DNA of 64,000 nt from Candidatus Bipolaricaulis anaerobius (GCF_900465355.1 NZ_LS483254.1:1116001-1180000), one strand, 5' to 3'. Shown: positions 53,162 to 62,068, counted from the first letter of the stretch. Notes: generated by a model not told the origin, from the letters alone. A program made the numbers and translations.

Positions 53162-53563
53162 CTACGGGCGGGCCTCGACCTCGACCGTGACCTCGGCGGA
53201 GAGCGAGTTCCCCACAGAGCAGTACCTGTCGCGGGAGAGTTGGGCCGCCTGGCGCAGGTTCCCCTCGGGCACGCCCTCCGCCCGGACGAGGACCCTCGCC
53301 TTACGAAACGCCTTCGGGTGATCCGGGGCCCGCTCCGCGGTGACGGCGATCTCCAGGCTCCGCGGCGGGGTGCGCATCTTCCCCAGGATCGAGACCACGT
53401 CCATCCCCATGCACCCCCCGAGGGCGACGAGGAGGAGCTCGGTCGGCCGCGGCGCGGTGTCGCTCCCGCCGGACTCCCGCCCCGCATCCATGGCCACCGG
53501 GTGGCCGGAGGGCCCCCCGCCCACGAACCTCATCCCTTCTTGCCAGGTCACCTTCGCGTCCAT
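53162..53563 (-). CDS. OsmC-family peroxide reductase
   Basis: A 133-residue OsmC/Ohr-type protein. The two redox cysteines are C51 (LGGCMGMD) and C115 (DRYCSVGN). The family reduces organic hydroperoxides or handles other small oxidants. ATG 53563 has TACCCT ending 6 nt upstream and TTGAGA 17 nt further up, so it is probably leaderless. It is divergent from the arsR-glutaredoxin pair and shares the intergenic region with it. Confidence 0.88.
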   Translation of the reverse strand: MDAKVTWQEGMRFVGGGPSGHPVAMDAGRESGGSDTAPRPTELLLVALGGCMGMDVVSILGKMRTPPRSLEIAVTAERAPDHPKAFRKARVLVRAEGVPEGNLRQAAQLSRDRYCSVGNSLSAEVTVEVEARP

Positions 53564-53592
53564 GCGCTGAGGGTACCTCGCCGCCCCTCTTA

Positions 53593-53640
53593 TCTCAACG
53601 TTTCAACGACAGTTGAACCTTAAAGGGGGCGGGCTATACT
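53593..53640. promoter_or_regulatory. Divergent promoters with shared ArsR-type operator
   Basis: For the arsR gene (+): TTGAAC (53613-53618), 16 nt, TATACT (53635-53640), then ATG 6 nt later. For osmC (-): TTGAGA (53598-53593), 17 nt, TACCCT (53575-53570). A perfect inverted repeat TTCAAC-GACA-GTTGAA (53602-53617) overlaps the arsR -35 and abuts the osmC -35. Such palindromes are typical ArsR-family operators, so autorepression and shared control are likely. Confidence 0.7.
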
Positions 53641-53646
53641 CGCCCC

Positions 53647-53964
53647 ATGGAGCGGGGGATCGCGGACCTCGCCAAGGCACTCGCGGCCCTGGGGAGCGTG
53701 GAGAGGATTCACATCCTGAGCTACCTGCTCGCCCAGGGGGGCTCTCCCTGTGGGCGGATCGCTCACGCCCTGGGGATGTCCACCTCCGCGTTCTCGTACC
53801 ACCTCCGGATCCTGGAGGATGCCGGGCTCGTCACGCGGAACCGCCGCGGTCGGCTGCACTGCCTGAGCCTGACCCCGATCCTGGACGAGCTCCTTGCGCC
53901 GGGGATCCGGCAGACACTGACCGAGGAGGGAGAACAATGGATCAGCAAGTCGAGCACGAAGTGA
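53647..53964 (+). CDS. ArsR-family transcriptional regulator
   Basis: A 105-residue winged-helix repressor. The recognition helix region reads CGRIAHALGMSTSAFSYHLRILEDAGLV and the wing RNRRGRLHCLSL. Cysteines C35 and C72 could sense metal or thiol oxidation, but the classical ELCVCDL metal site is absent. It is probably transcribed without a leader from the promoter at 53613-53640. It overlaps the glutaredoxin gene by 28 nt. The gene context suggests a redox rather than arsenic signal. Confidence 0.88.
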   Translation: MERGIADLAKALAALGSVERIHILSYLLAQGGSPCGRIAHALGMSTSAFSYHLRILEDAGLVTRNRRGRLHCLSLTPILDELLAPGIRQTLTEEGEQWISKSSTK

Positions 53965-54188
53965 TCGTGTACAGCACCCCCACCTGCCCGTGGTGCCACG
54001 TGGCGAAGAGGTACCTCACCAGCCGGGGGATCGCCTACACCGAGGTGGATGTGGCTGCCGACCCGGCAGCGGCGATGGAGATGGTGCGCAAGACTGGGCA
54101 GCAGGGCGTGCCGGTGATCGAGATCGACGGCGAGTGCGTGATCGGGTTCGACCGCGCCCAGATCGATGCCCTGCTTGGGTTGGACTAG
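53937..54188 (+). CDS. Glutaredoxin-like thiol-disulfide protein
   Basis: An 83-residue glutaredoxin/NrdH-like protein. The active site is TCPWC near residue 17-21, followed by AKRYL; the cis-Pro is in GVPVIEIDG. It keeps the substrate groove YTEVDV. It is translated from inside the end of arsR (ATG 53937, GGAGGGAGAAC before it), so regulator and enzyme are made together. Likely a small reductase, possibly for OsmC or ribonucleotide reductase. Confidence 0.88.
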   Translation: MDQQVEHEVIVYSTPTCPWCHVAKRYLTSRGIAYTEVDVAADPAAAMEMVRKTGQQGVPVIEIDGECVIGFDRAQIDALLGLD

Positions 54189-54215
54189 GGTGGAGCCCGC
54201 TCCGGACGCTGCCCC

Positions 54216-54626
54216 CTACCGGCCGGTAACGCGGTAGCAAACGGTGTAGCCGTGCTGCCGGGCGATGCCTTCGATCGCGCTACGGACCTCCCCGTGGTCG
54301 AACGTGGTGGCGTAGACCTTCCCGAACAGTCGCGATCGCTCAGCGAGGTCCCCTTCGCGTGGCCCGCGGCCGGTCCGGTACGTCTCCACCTTGAACCCGG
54401 CCCCGCCGTCCGCGGCGAGGCCGGAGCCGACCTCGGTGAGGGACTCAGAGAGGTGCACCTCGCGCTTCCCCTCGTCCACGCGCAGCCGCGCCCGGTAGAC
54501 GAGCCTCCTTCGGGAGAGGAGCACCCGCCGCTCGGCAAGGACCTTCGTGAGCTCGATCTCCCCTCCCCGCTCGGAGATCTCACCGCCCACCGTGCGCACT
54601 AGGTCGTGCAGAGCTTGGGTGAGCAT
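54216..54626 (-). CDS. Hypothetical protein
   Basis: A ~136-residue soluble protein, mostly helix and strand with many charged residues and no membrane segment. I do not recognise a family. ATG 54626 is preceded by GAGGAGGGATGG, a strong ribosome site; an in-frame ATG at 54647 is possible. It follows the PC4-like gene on the same strand after ~100 nt, so the two may share a transcript. Codon use is like its neighbours, which argues for a real gene. Confidence 0.6.
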   Translation of the reverse strand: MLTQALHDLVRTVGGEISERGGEIELTKVLAERRVLLSRRRLVYRARLRVDEGKREVHLSESLTEVGSGLAADGGAGFKVETYRTGRGPREGDLAERSRLFGKVYATTFDHGEVRSAIEGIARQHGYTVCYRVTGR

Positions 54627-54726
54627 CCATCCCTCCTCATCAGCCACTGGGAATGGGAGAAGAACCGCGCGGCCAGTGTAGTCGCCGTCGCGCTCACCGG
54701 ATCCGGTCCCCCCGCTTCCGGCGCGG

Positions 54727-54939
54727 CTACGGTTCCTCCTTCTGCAGGGCCTCGATCAGGGCCAACCGGGTCTCCCACGGGAGGGAGACCCCCTTCTTCG
54801 TCGGCAGCCACTGGCCGTCGTCCCCCTGAAAGAACTGGCGCAGGTCGAGGTACTCCTTGCCGCGAAACTGCGTCCGCCGGACGACGACCTTCTGTCCGGC
54901 CCCCCGTTCGAACTCCGCGATGACCCTCTCTGCGTCCAC
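54727..54939 (-). CDS. PC4/YdbC-like ssDNA-binding protein
   Basis: A ~70-residue protein that matches the transcriptional coactivator PC4 fold: KVVVRRTQFRGKEYLDLRQFF, then GQWLPTKKGVSLP, the signature of the PC4 core that binds single-stranded DNA. GTG 54939 is chosen because the family begins shortly before IAEFERG; the frame extends further upstream without conserved sequence. Bacterial members are small ssDNA- or RNA-binding proteins. Its role here is unknown. Confidence 0.75.
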   Translation of the reverse strand: MDAERVIAEFERGAGQKVVVRRTQFRGKEYLDLRQFFQGDDGQWLPTKKGVSLPWETRLALIEALQKEEP

Positions 54940-54992
54940 AGAACCCCCTTCGCGCGCCCGACCCGTCCGGGTCCCGCGGCGACCGGGGCATT

Positions 54993-57086
54993 CTAGGGCT
55001 GGCCCCGGCCCCACGGCAACCCCTCGGCCCCGGAGACGGTGACCCGCAGGTCCACGGCCACGACGCGGTCCGGGTAACAGAGGATCGGGTTCACATCGAG
55101 CTCCGCGATCTCGGGGAACTCCGCCGCAAGGTGGCTGATCCGCTCCACCGCCGCGACGAGGCCCGCCAGGTAAACGGGGGGCCTCCCGCGTGCCCCAGCC
55201 AGGAGCGGGAAGGCGCGGATGCCCCGCACGAGCTCCTCCGCCTCCGGCGCGGAGAGGGGGGCGAGGGCGAACGCCACGTCGCCCAGGGCCTCCACGAACA
55301 CGCCTCCCAGCCCAAACATGACGAGGGCCCCGAACGTGGGGTCGCGCACGATCCCCGCGATCACCTCCTGTCCGGGCGGGAGGAGCTCCTGCACGTACAC
55401 GCCCACGGCGGGAGCAAGCCCCACCATCTCCCGGTACGCGCCGCGGACCTCATGCGCGGGGACGCCGATCCTCACCCCGCCCACGTCGGACTTGTGGACG
55501 ATCTCGGGCGCGACGACCTTGAGGACGACCCTCTCCCCGAGATCCTGGGCAAGGGCGGCCGCCTCGTCCGCACTGCGGGCGAGCCCGCCCCGCGCGATGG
55601 GGATCCCGTAGGCGGCGAGGAGGCCGAGTGATTCCACCCCCAGTCGCGGGCCGCCTGAGGCGAGGAGCACCCGCACGCGGGCTCGGTCGGCCGCAGGCGG
55701 GGGTCGCACGGGGAGGGGACGGTCCCGGATCTCCCGGTACCGGGCGAGCGTCGCCAGCGCCCGCACGGCCCGGGCCGGCTCGAAGTATGCCGGGATCCCG
55801 GCCGCGCGGAGCGTCTTCTCCGCCTCCTCCCCAAGCTCACCGGCCAGAAAGCTCGCCACAGCCGGCTTCCCGTGCTTGCGATGGGATGCGGCGAGGATCC
55901 GTGCCAGTTCCGCGAAGGTCAGGATGGGATGCGGGGCAGTGAGGACGAGGCCCATGTCCACCCCCGGGTCGGAGAGGACGAGGTCCACCGCGTCCCGAAA
56001 CCCATCAGCGGAGGCATCGGCGAGGATGTCCACGGGATTGGCGGTGCTCGCCGTGGGGAAGCGTTCAGCGAGGGAGCGGACGGTGGGCGGGGAGAGGGGG
56101 GGCACCGCAAGGCCCTGCTCGGCAGCGGCATCCGCGGCCAGGATCGCCGGCCCGCCGGCGTTGCTCACGATCCCAAGCCGGCGCCCACGCGGCAACGGCT
56201 GCTCGGAGAGGGCCACCGCGGCCTCGAGCAGTTCCTCCACCGACCGGACGCGGAGGACGCCGCCCCGCCGGAACGCGGCCCCGTAGGCGCGGTCCGACCC
56301 AGCGAGGGCCCCGGTGTGGGACGAGGCCGCCCGCGCCCCAACTTCAGTTGCCCCAGCCTTGAGGACGAGCACAGGCTTCTCCCGCGTCACCTCGCCCGCG
56401 ATGCGCACGAACTCCGGCCCATCCTCGATCCCCTCCAGGTAGGCGGCGATGACCACCGTCTCCCGGTCGCGGGCCAGGGCGGGGAGGAAGTCGGTCTCGG
56501 TGAGCACGGCCTTGTTCCCCAGCGACACGAAGAACGAGAGTCCCACCTCGTTCTGCCATGCCCAGTCGAGCACCGCGCTGCCGAGGGCGCCGGACTGGGA
56601 GATGAACGCGATCGCGCCCGCGAACGCCCCTCGCGGGGCGAAGGTCGCGTTGAGCCCCGCCCGCGGGGAGATGAGCCCGAATGAGTTCGGTCCAAGCACG
56701 TTCATCCCGTACTGGGAAGCGATGCGGACGAGCTCCCGTTCCCGCTCGATCCCCTCTCCCCCCTGTTCCTTGAACCCAGCGGTGATGACGACGGCGTTGC
56801 GGATCCCCTTCCTTCCGCAGGCGGCGAGGGAGCGCAGTGCGTCGGCGGGGGGGACGGCGATGATGGCGAGGGCCACGGGCTCAGGAAGATCGTCCACCGT
56901 TGGGACGCACGGCCGGCCGAGGATCTGGCTGCGGCTCGGGTTCACCCCGTACACCGGCCCCGGGAAGGCAGCGACGTTCGAGAACAGGGCGTGCCCGATC
57001 TTCCCCGGCGTGGCCGACGCCCCGACCACCGCAATCGAGGAGGGGGTGAGGAGGCCGGTGAGGTCGCGTGGCATGTCCGGGGACAT
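54993..57086 (-). CDS. acd: ADP-forming acetate-CoA ligase (acetyl-CoA synthetase), fused subunits
   Basis: A 697-residue enzyme that converts acetyl-CoA, ADP and phosphate to acetate and ATP. The alpha part has the CoA-binding start LTPSSIAVVGAS, the loop VLGPNSFG, and the phosphorylated His in ASSHTGALAGSD (H257). The beta part, fused behind it from ~470, is an ATP-grasp domain (VLKVVAPEIVHKSDVGGVRIG; LDVNPILCYPD). ATG 57086 has GGAGG 8 nt upstream. The fused form is common in archaea and in fermentative bacteria. It signals ATP formation by substrate-level phosphorylation during acetate production. Confidence 0.9.
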   Translation of the reverse strand: MSPDMPRDLTGLLTPSSIAVVGASATPGKIGHALFSNVAAFPGPVYGVNPSRSQILGRPCVPTVDDLPEPVALAIIAVPPADALRSLAACGRKGIRNAVVITAGFKEQGGEGIERERELVRIASQYGMNVLGPNSFGLISPRAGLNATFAPRGAFAGAIAFISQSGALGSAVLDWAWQNEVGLSFFVSLGNKAVLTETDFLPALARDRETVVIAAYLEGIEDGPEFVRIAGEVTREKPVLVLKAGATEVGARAASSHTGALAGSDRAYGAAFRRGGVLRVRSVEELLEAAVALSEQPLPRGRRLGIVSNAGGPAILAADAAAEQGLAVPPLSPPTVRSLAERFPTASTANPVDILADASADGFRDAVDLVLSDPGVDMGLVLTAPHPILTFAELARILAASHRKHGKPAVASFLAGELGEEAEKTLRAAGIPAYFEPARAVRALATLARYREIRDRPLPVRPPPAADRARVRVLLASGGPRLGVESLGLLAAYGIPIARGGLARSADEAAALAQDLGERVVLKVVAPEIVHKSDVGGVRIGVPAHEVRGAYREMVGLAPAVGVYVQELLPPGQEVIAGIVRDPTFGALVMFGLGGVFVEALGDVAFALAPLSAPEAEELVRGIRAFPLLAGARGRPPVYLAGLVAAVERISHLAAEFPEIAELDVNPILCYPDRVVAVDLRVTVSGAEGLPWGRGQP

Positions 57087-57260
57087 GGTAACGGCCTCCG
57101 CGGGATCTTCACACCCCCTCCACCTCCCCTCGACGCTAGAGGGGGACAGTGGAGCGAGGTGGAAGCGCACGCGAGAGCCCGACCACCACAAACCGCCTCC
57201 GATCGTCGCGGGGGAGGGAAGGCTGTGTAGCCCTCTTCCCCCCCTTGAGGTAGGCTACCG

Positions 57261-57956
57261 ATGCAGATGAAAACGATCCTCGTCGTGGAAGATGAGCGGG
57301 AAATCGCGCGCATGGTGCAGGCGTACCTCATGCGCGAGGGGTACCGGGTGGAGGTGGCGTTCGCCGGGGAGGAGGGGTGGGCGATGTTCAAGGCCCTCCA
57401 GCCGGACCTGGTGGTGCTCGACCTCATGCTCCCCGGGATGCACGGGTTGGAGGTGGCGCGGCGCATCCGCCAAGAGGCGACGACCCCGATCATCATGCTC
57501 ACCGCGCGCACGGAGGAGGCAGACCGCGTCGCCGGCCTGGAGATGGGCGCCGACGACTATGTGACGAAGCCGTTCAGCCTGCGGGAGCTCGCGGCGCGGG
57601 TGCGGGCCGTCCTGCGCCGCACCGAGGGCGGGACAGTCCCGGAGGTGATCCGCGTCGGCCCCCTCACGGTGGACCTGGCAGCACGGGAGGCGCGCCTCGC
57701 CGGAACGGTCCTCGACCTGACCCCCACGGAGTTCGACCTCCTCGCGTTCTTCGCCCGTCACCCGGGGCGGGTGTTCACGCGGCGCGAGCTCCTGGAGGCC
57801 CTGCAAGAAAGGACCTACGCCACCCTCCCCCGCACCGTGGATTCCCACGTGAAGAACCTCCGTCGCAAGATCGAACCGGACCCGGATGATCCCACCTACA
57901 TCCTCACCGTCCACGGGGTGGGGTACAAGTTCCGTCCGGATGCTGGCGAAGGATAG
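57261..57956 (+). CDS. OmpR-family response regulator
   Basis: A 231-residue regulator: receiver domain with D54 (LVVLDLMLPGMHG) and switch Lys in VTKPF, then an OmpR/PhoB winged helix (LDLTPTEFDLLAFFARHPGRVFTRRELL; RTVDSHVKNLRRKIEPD). ATG 57261 or 57267 may be used; TAGGCT just upstream could be a -10. The cognate kinase follows after 3 nt. The 174 nt before it, shared with the divergent acd gene, show nothing else that I can call. Confidence 0.93.
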   Translation: MQMKTILVVEDEREIARMVQAYLMREGYRVEVAFAGEEGWAMFKALQPDLVVLDLMLPGMHGLEVARRIRQEATTPIIMLTARTEEADRVAGLEMGADDYVTKPFSLRELAARVRAVLRRTEGGTVPEVIRVGPLTVDLAAREARLAGTVLDLTPTEFDLLAFFARHPGRVFTRRELLEALQERTYATLPRTVDSHVKNLRRKIEPDPDDPTYILTVHGVGYKFRPDAGEG

Positions 57957-57959
57957 CCC

Positions 57960-59342
57960 ATGTCGTTTCGGTGGAAGCTCTTCGCTGCGTTTGCCCTGGT
58001 CGCGTTCCTCGCGGCCGGGGGGACGTACTTCCTCAGCACGCGCGAGGTGAGCTCCCAGTTCGACGCGTTCCGGGAGGAGAACCGGCACCTGGCGGCCCAG
58101 GAGTTCGCCGCCGCGCTAGCCCAGATCTGGGAATCAACTGAGAGCTGGGAAGTGCTTAAGTCCATCTTCGCGTCTGTGGCTGTGATCGTGCGCGGACGGG
58201 AGGTGATCTACGAGCAGAGTGCATGGGGCCAATTCATGGTGTTGGATGATACCTATACGGTGGTGGGCTGTGCTCAACAGGAGAGGCTCGGCCAGTGTAT
58301 GGCGGACGACCCCCAATTCAGGCCGATCGTCGATCGGTATGGAGTGCCGATCACGGTGAACGGGGTGAAGGTGGGAACGGTGGTGCCCCTCGACATCGCC
58401 GCCCTGAATCCCCTCGAGGAGGACTTCCTCGGCTCCCTCCAACGGGCGGTGCTCGTGGGAGGGGCCGCGGCCCTCGTGGCGGCGGCCCTCCTCGCGGTGA
58501 TCCTCACCGCCCAGCTCTCCCGGCCCCTCAAGCGGCTCATCCTGGCCACGACCCGCATCGCCGCAGGCGACCTCTCCCACCGCGTCGCCATCCGGACCCG
58601 GGACGAGATCGGCCGGCTGGGGCAGGCGTTCAACGAGATGGCCGCGGCCCTCGAACACTCGGAGAAGGCCCGTCAGAACCTCCTCACCGATGTCGCCCAC
58701 GAGCTGCGCACCCCGTTGGCGGTGGTGCGGGGGAACCTCGAGGGGATGCTCGATGGGGTGTTCCCCCTCACGCCGGAGGCCCTCGCGCCGGTGTACGACC
58801 AGACCCTCCACCTGGGGGAGCTGGTGGAGGACCTCCGCACCCTGACCCTCGCCGAGGCGGGCCACCTCCAGCTCCTGCGGGAGCCGACCGACATCGGGGA
58901 GCTCGTCGGGGCAGTGGTGGAGGCAGCCCGCACCGCGGCCGTCGAGGATGGGGTGACGGTCGCGGCCCAGGTCGAGCCCGGGCTCCGGGCCAACGTTGAC
59001 CCCCGCCGCATCCGGCAGGTGCTGGGCAACCTCCTCGATAACGCCCTCCGCTACTCCCCGCCGCGGGGGACGGTCACGGTGACGGTGGCGCGAGCGGACT
59101 CGGAGATCCGCGTCTCGGTGAGGGACGAGGGGCCGGGGGTGTCGCCCCACGACCTCCCCCACGTGTTCGAGCGGTTCTACCAGGGCGACACATCGCGGAG
59201 CGGAGAGGGGACCGGGCTGGGGCTTTCGATCGCCCGCGAGCTCGTGCAGGCCCATGGTGGGCGGATCTGGGTGGAGAACCAGGGCGGGGCCGTGTTCACC
59301 TTCACCCTGCCGTTGCTTGATTCACCTCGGGCCGACGCCTAA
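57960..59342 (+). CDS. Sensor histidine kinase (BaeS-like)
   Basis: A 460-residue kinase. A first transmembrane helix (about 7-25), an extracytoplasmic domain of ~135 residues with two Cys (VVGCAQQ; GQCMADD), a second helix (about 160-182), and a HAMP domain (LSRPLKRLILATTRIAAGDLSHRV). H247 lies in DVAHELRTPLA. The ATPase has NLLDNALRYSP, DEGPGV and GTGLGLSIA. It is paired with the OmpR regulator just upstream. The signal is unknown. Confidence 0.92.
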   Translation: MSFRWKLFAAFALVAFLAAGGTYFLSTREVSSQFDAFREENRHLAAQEFAAALAQIWESTESWEVLKSIFASVAVIVRGREVIYEQSAWGQFMVLDDTYTVVGCAQQERLGQCMADDPQFRPIVDRYGVPITVNGVKVGTVVPLDIAALNPLEEDFLGSLQRAVLVGGAAALVAAALLAVILTAQLSRPLKRLILATTRIAAGDLSHRVAIRTRDEIGRLGQAFNEMAAALEHSEKARQNLLTDVAHELRTPLAVVRGNLEGMLDGVFPLTPEALAPVYDQTLHLGELVEDLRTLTLAEAGHLQLLREPTDIGELVGAVVEAARTAAVEDGVTVAAQVEPGLRANVDPRRIRQVLGNLLDNALRYSPPRGTVTVTVARADSEIRVSVRDEGPGVSPHDLPHVFERFYQGDTSRSGEGTGLGLSIARELVQAHGGRIWVENQGGAVFTFTLPLLDSPRADA

Positions 59343-59354
59343 GATCGGTGCGCT

Positions 59355-59837
59355 ATGGGCGAAGGTTCGTGTTACCACAGTCCAACCCTCGGCAGGCTCT
59401 CGTTCCAAGAAGTGGTGGATGAGATCTTGGCGATGATGGCGGCTGCCCCGGAAGCCCCGTACGAAGTCGTCGTCGGCACCGATTCCCAGATCTACGCCGA
59501 CGAGGTGGATTACGTATCGGCGATCGTCGTGCACCGGGTGGGGCGGGGCGGCCGCTACTTCTGGCGCCGGGAGAAGGACGAGCGACCGCAGAGCCTACGC
59601 GAGCGCATCTACCGCGAGGCGTGGCTCTCCTACGAGACGGCGGAGGAACTGATCCGGGCCCTGAAGGACCGCGGGGTGAGCGGGTTCCAGCTCGAGATCC
59701 ACGTGGACATCGGCCGCAACGGCCGGACGCGGGACCTCGTGGAGGAAGTGGTGGGGATGATCCTCGGGGTGGGGTACCGCGTGCGCACCAAGCCCGAAGC
59801 CTACGCTGCTTCCGCCGTTGCCGATCGGTACACCTAG
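59355..59837 (+). CDS. YkuK family (DUF458) RNase H-like protein
   Basis: A 160-residue DUF458 protein. Signatures are YHSPTLGRLSFQEVV at the start, VVGTDSQIY near 40, EIHVDIGRNG near 116 and KPEAYAASAVADRYT at the end. The Asp in GTDSQ and HVDIG are placed like RNase H-fold metal ligands, but no activity is known. TAAGAT ends 9 nt before the ATG. Neither neighbour suggests a pathway. Confidence 0.85.
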   Translation: MGEGSCYHSPTLGRLSFQEVVDEILAMMAAAPEAPYEVVVGTDSQIYADEVDYVSAIVVHRVGRGGRYFWRREKDERPQSLRERIYREAWLSYETAEELIRALKDRGVSGFQLEIHVDIGRNGRTRDLVEEVVGMILGVGYRVRTKPEAYAASAVADRYT

Positions 59838-59913
59838 AGCCGTTGGGCACGCGGGATGCGGCGCGCTCCCGCGTGTCCTGCCCCGCGCGCCGAGAACCCC
59901 CTAGCATGGCGGC

Positions 59914-61350
59914 ATGCCCACGGTTGGTGCGCTGTTGCCTTCGCTTTCTTCCGTTCCTGGGATCAGGGAGGTCGAGGTCCGAGGACTGGCCTGGGACTCC
60001 CGCCGCGTCGTGCCGGGAGATTTGTTCTTCGCCCTCGTGGGCGAACGGACGGATGGGCACCGGTTCATCGCCGATGCCATGGCGCGCGGGGCAGTGGCGG
60101 TGGTGGGCGAACGCGTGCGGCCACGCGCCGGGGTCCCCTACGCCCGCGTCCCGGATGCCCGGTCCGCCCTCGCCCACGCCGCGGCCGCCTTCTATGGCCA
60201 CCCCACCCGCGAGCTCCGCACAATCGGCGTCACGGGCACGAACGGGAAGACGACCGTCGTCCACCTCCTCGGCCAGCTCCTCCCGGAGTGCGAGACCCTG
60301 ACCACGGTGCGGGTGGAGCGGGAGGGCCTGTCCTGTGTGACCACCCCCGAGGCCCCCGACCTGCAGCGGCTGGCCGCCGAAGCGCGGGCGGCGGGGAGGA
60401 AAGCGTTCGCGTTCGAGGCGTCCTCGATTGGACTCGCCCAGAGGCGGGTGGCGGGCATCCACGTTGCGGCAGCCGTCTTCACCGGGCTGGGACGGGACCA
60501 CCTCGATTTCCACCGCACGATGGAGGCCTACCTCGATGCGAAGCTCCGCCTGTTCCGGATGCTCCCCCCAGACGGCGTGGGCATCGTGAACGCCGAGGAC
60601 CGCCATGCCGATCCGTTCCTCGCGGCGTGCCGCGGCCACGGGGTCCGGTATGGGCTGGGCCGCGGCGATGTCCGCGCCGAGGGGCTGCGCCTGGACCGAA
60701 CGGGCGCGGAGTTCGCGCTCGAGACGCCGGACGGATCGGAGGAGGTGCGTCTGCCGTTCCCGGGCCGCCACAACGTGGCCAACGCGCTTGCCGCTGCGGC
60801 CACGGCGTGGGCGCTGGGCACGCCCCTTCCCGAAATCGCATCCCGCCTGATGACGGCGACGCTCCCCCCAGGGCGGTTCGTGCAGTTCCCGCTCCGGAGC
60901 GGGGCGACGGCCGTGGTGGACTATGCCCACAACCCGCCAGCGCTAGCGGAGATCCTTTCCTCGCTCCGCCCCCACGCCCGGCGCCTGGTGGTCGTGTTCG
61001 GGGCCAACGGCGAGGCCGACCCGGGGAAGCGGCCCCTGATGGGGGGGATCGTGGGCCAGCTCGCCGACCTCGCCGTGATCACTGCCGATAACCCCAAGGG
61101 TGAGGATCCGCGGGCGATCGCCGAGGGGGTGGCCCGCGGGGTGCGGGCGGTGGGGGGGAGGTACCGGATCGAGCTCGACCGGGCGGAGGCGATCCGCTGG
61201 GCGTTGGGGGACGTCACGACGGGGGACGTGGTGCTCCTCGCGGGGAAGGGCCACGAGCGCTACCAGATCACGTCCCAGGGGGCCATCCCCCACTCCGATC
61301 TCGACCTCGTGCTCTCCGAGAGCTCACGGTCCACCCCACGCCCGCAGTAG
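59914..61350 (+). CDS. murE: UDP-N-acetylmuramyl-tripeptide synthetase
   Basis: A 478-residue Mur ligase that adds the third amino acid to the peptidoglycan stem. It has GVTGTNGKTT (ATP loop), the carbamylated-Lys region LDAKLRLF, FPGRHNVANALAA and VVDYAHNPPAL. The residue-3 recognition motif, DNPR in DAP-adding enzymes, reads DNPKGEDP (about 391). So the added residue could be DAP, Lys or another diamino acid. TAGCAT ends 6 nt before the ATG, a leaderless pattern. No other mur gene is close. It converges with coaE by 27 nt. Confidence 0.92.
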   Translation: MPTVGALLPSLSSVPGIREVEVRGLAWDSRRVVPGDLFFALVGERTDGHRFIADAMARGAVAVVGERVRPRAGVPYARVPDARSALAHAAAAFYGHPTRELRTIGVTGTNGKTTVVHLLGQLLPECETLTTVRVEREGLSCVTTPEAPDLQRLAAEARAAGRKAFAFEASSIGLAQRRVAGIHVAAAVFTGLGRDHLDFHRTMEAYLDAKLRLFRMLPPDGVGIVNAEDRHADPFLAACRGHGVRYGLGRGDVRAEGLRLDRTGAEFALETPDGSEEVRLPFPGRHNVANALAAAATAWALGTPLPEIASRLMTATLPPGRFVQFPLRSGATAVVDYAHNPPALAEILSSLRPHARRLVVVFGANGEADPGKRPLMGGIVGQLADLAVITADNPKGEDPRAIAEGVARGVRAVGGRYRIELDRAEAIRWALGDVTTGDVVLLAGKGHERYQITSQGAIPHSDLDLVLSESSRSTPRPQ

Positions 61351-61926
61351 CTCCGCCACCCGCTCGGCGACCTCCTGCGGCTCCCCACGGCCATCCACGG
61401 CGTAGACGCGGGGATCCTGTGGGGGCACGAGGTCCCGCTGCGCGCGGAGGCGCCGCGCCACGGCCTTTCGATCCAGCCCCGAATCAAGGAGCCGCGCCCG
61501 CCGCTCCTCCTCCGGGACCTCCAGCCACAGGACTGCATCGAACAGGGACCGATCCACATCGGGCGAAGCAAGGAGGAGCGCGCCCTCCACGAGGAGGATC
61601 CGCGTCCCGGCATCACGATGGCGCTCGATCGCCCGCCGCACCTCGTCCATCACGCGCGGGTGCACGATCGCTTCCAGATCGGCCTTCGCCTGAGGCGTCG
61701 CGAACGCAACCCGCGCCAGCCGCGCCCGATCCACCGTCCCGTCCTCGGCGAGGATGTCCTCCCCAAACCGGGCAACGAGGGGGAAGTAGGCCGGTCCACC
61801 GGGGGCGTACGTCGCCCACGCCAGGGCGTCGGCATCGAGGTGGACCACCCCCGGCTCGGTCGCGAGGTGGCGGGCGAGGGTGGACTTCCCGGATCCGGAC
61901 GGGCCAGCGATGCCGATCACCTTCAT
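61324..61926 (-). CDS. coaE: Dephospho-CoA kinase
   Basis: A 200-residue P-loop kinase for the last step of CoA synthesis. It has GIAGPSGSGKSTLA, then LDADALAW, IVHPRVMDEV and LLVEGALLL, all CoaE signatures. TAGGCT ends 7 nt before ATG 61926 with no ribosome site, so it may be leaderless. It overlaps the end of murE. Confidence 0.9.
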   Translation of the reverse strand: MKVIGIAGPSGSGKSTLARHLATEPGVVHLDADALAWATYAPGGPAYFPLVARFGEDILAEDGTVDRARLARVAFATPQAKADLEAIVHPRVMDEVRRAIERHRDAGTRILLVEGALLLASPDVDRSLFDAVLWLEVPEEERRARLLDSGLDRKAVARRLRAQRDLVPPQDPRVYAVDGRGEPQEVAERVAELLRAWGGP

Positions 61927-61992
61927 CGTGGGGAGCCTAGCCCCCCCGGCGCCGGTCCGCCAGGGTGGCCGGGGAAGGACCCTTGGAGGAGC

Positions 61993-62068
61993 TGGTACGC
62001 CCGGCAGGATTTGAACCTGCGGCCTTTGGCTCCGGAGGCCAACGCTCTGTCCCCTGAGCTACGGGCGC
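61993..62068 (-). tRNA. tRNA-Arg (CCG)
   Basis: Acceptor GCGCCCG pairs with CGGGCGT (first pair G-U), then discriminator A and encoded CCA. The anticodon stem TTGGC/GCCAA holds loop CTCCGGA with CCG at complement 62033-62035. It lies 67 nt behind tRNA-Ser and is probably co-transcribed. Confidence 0.93.
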
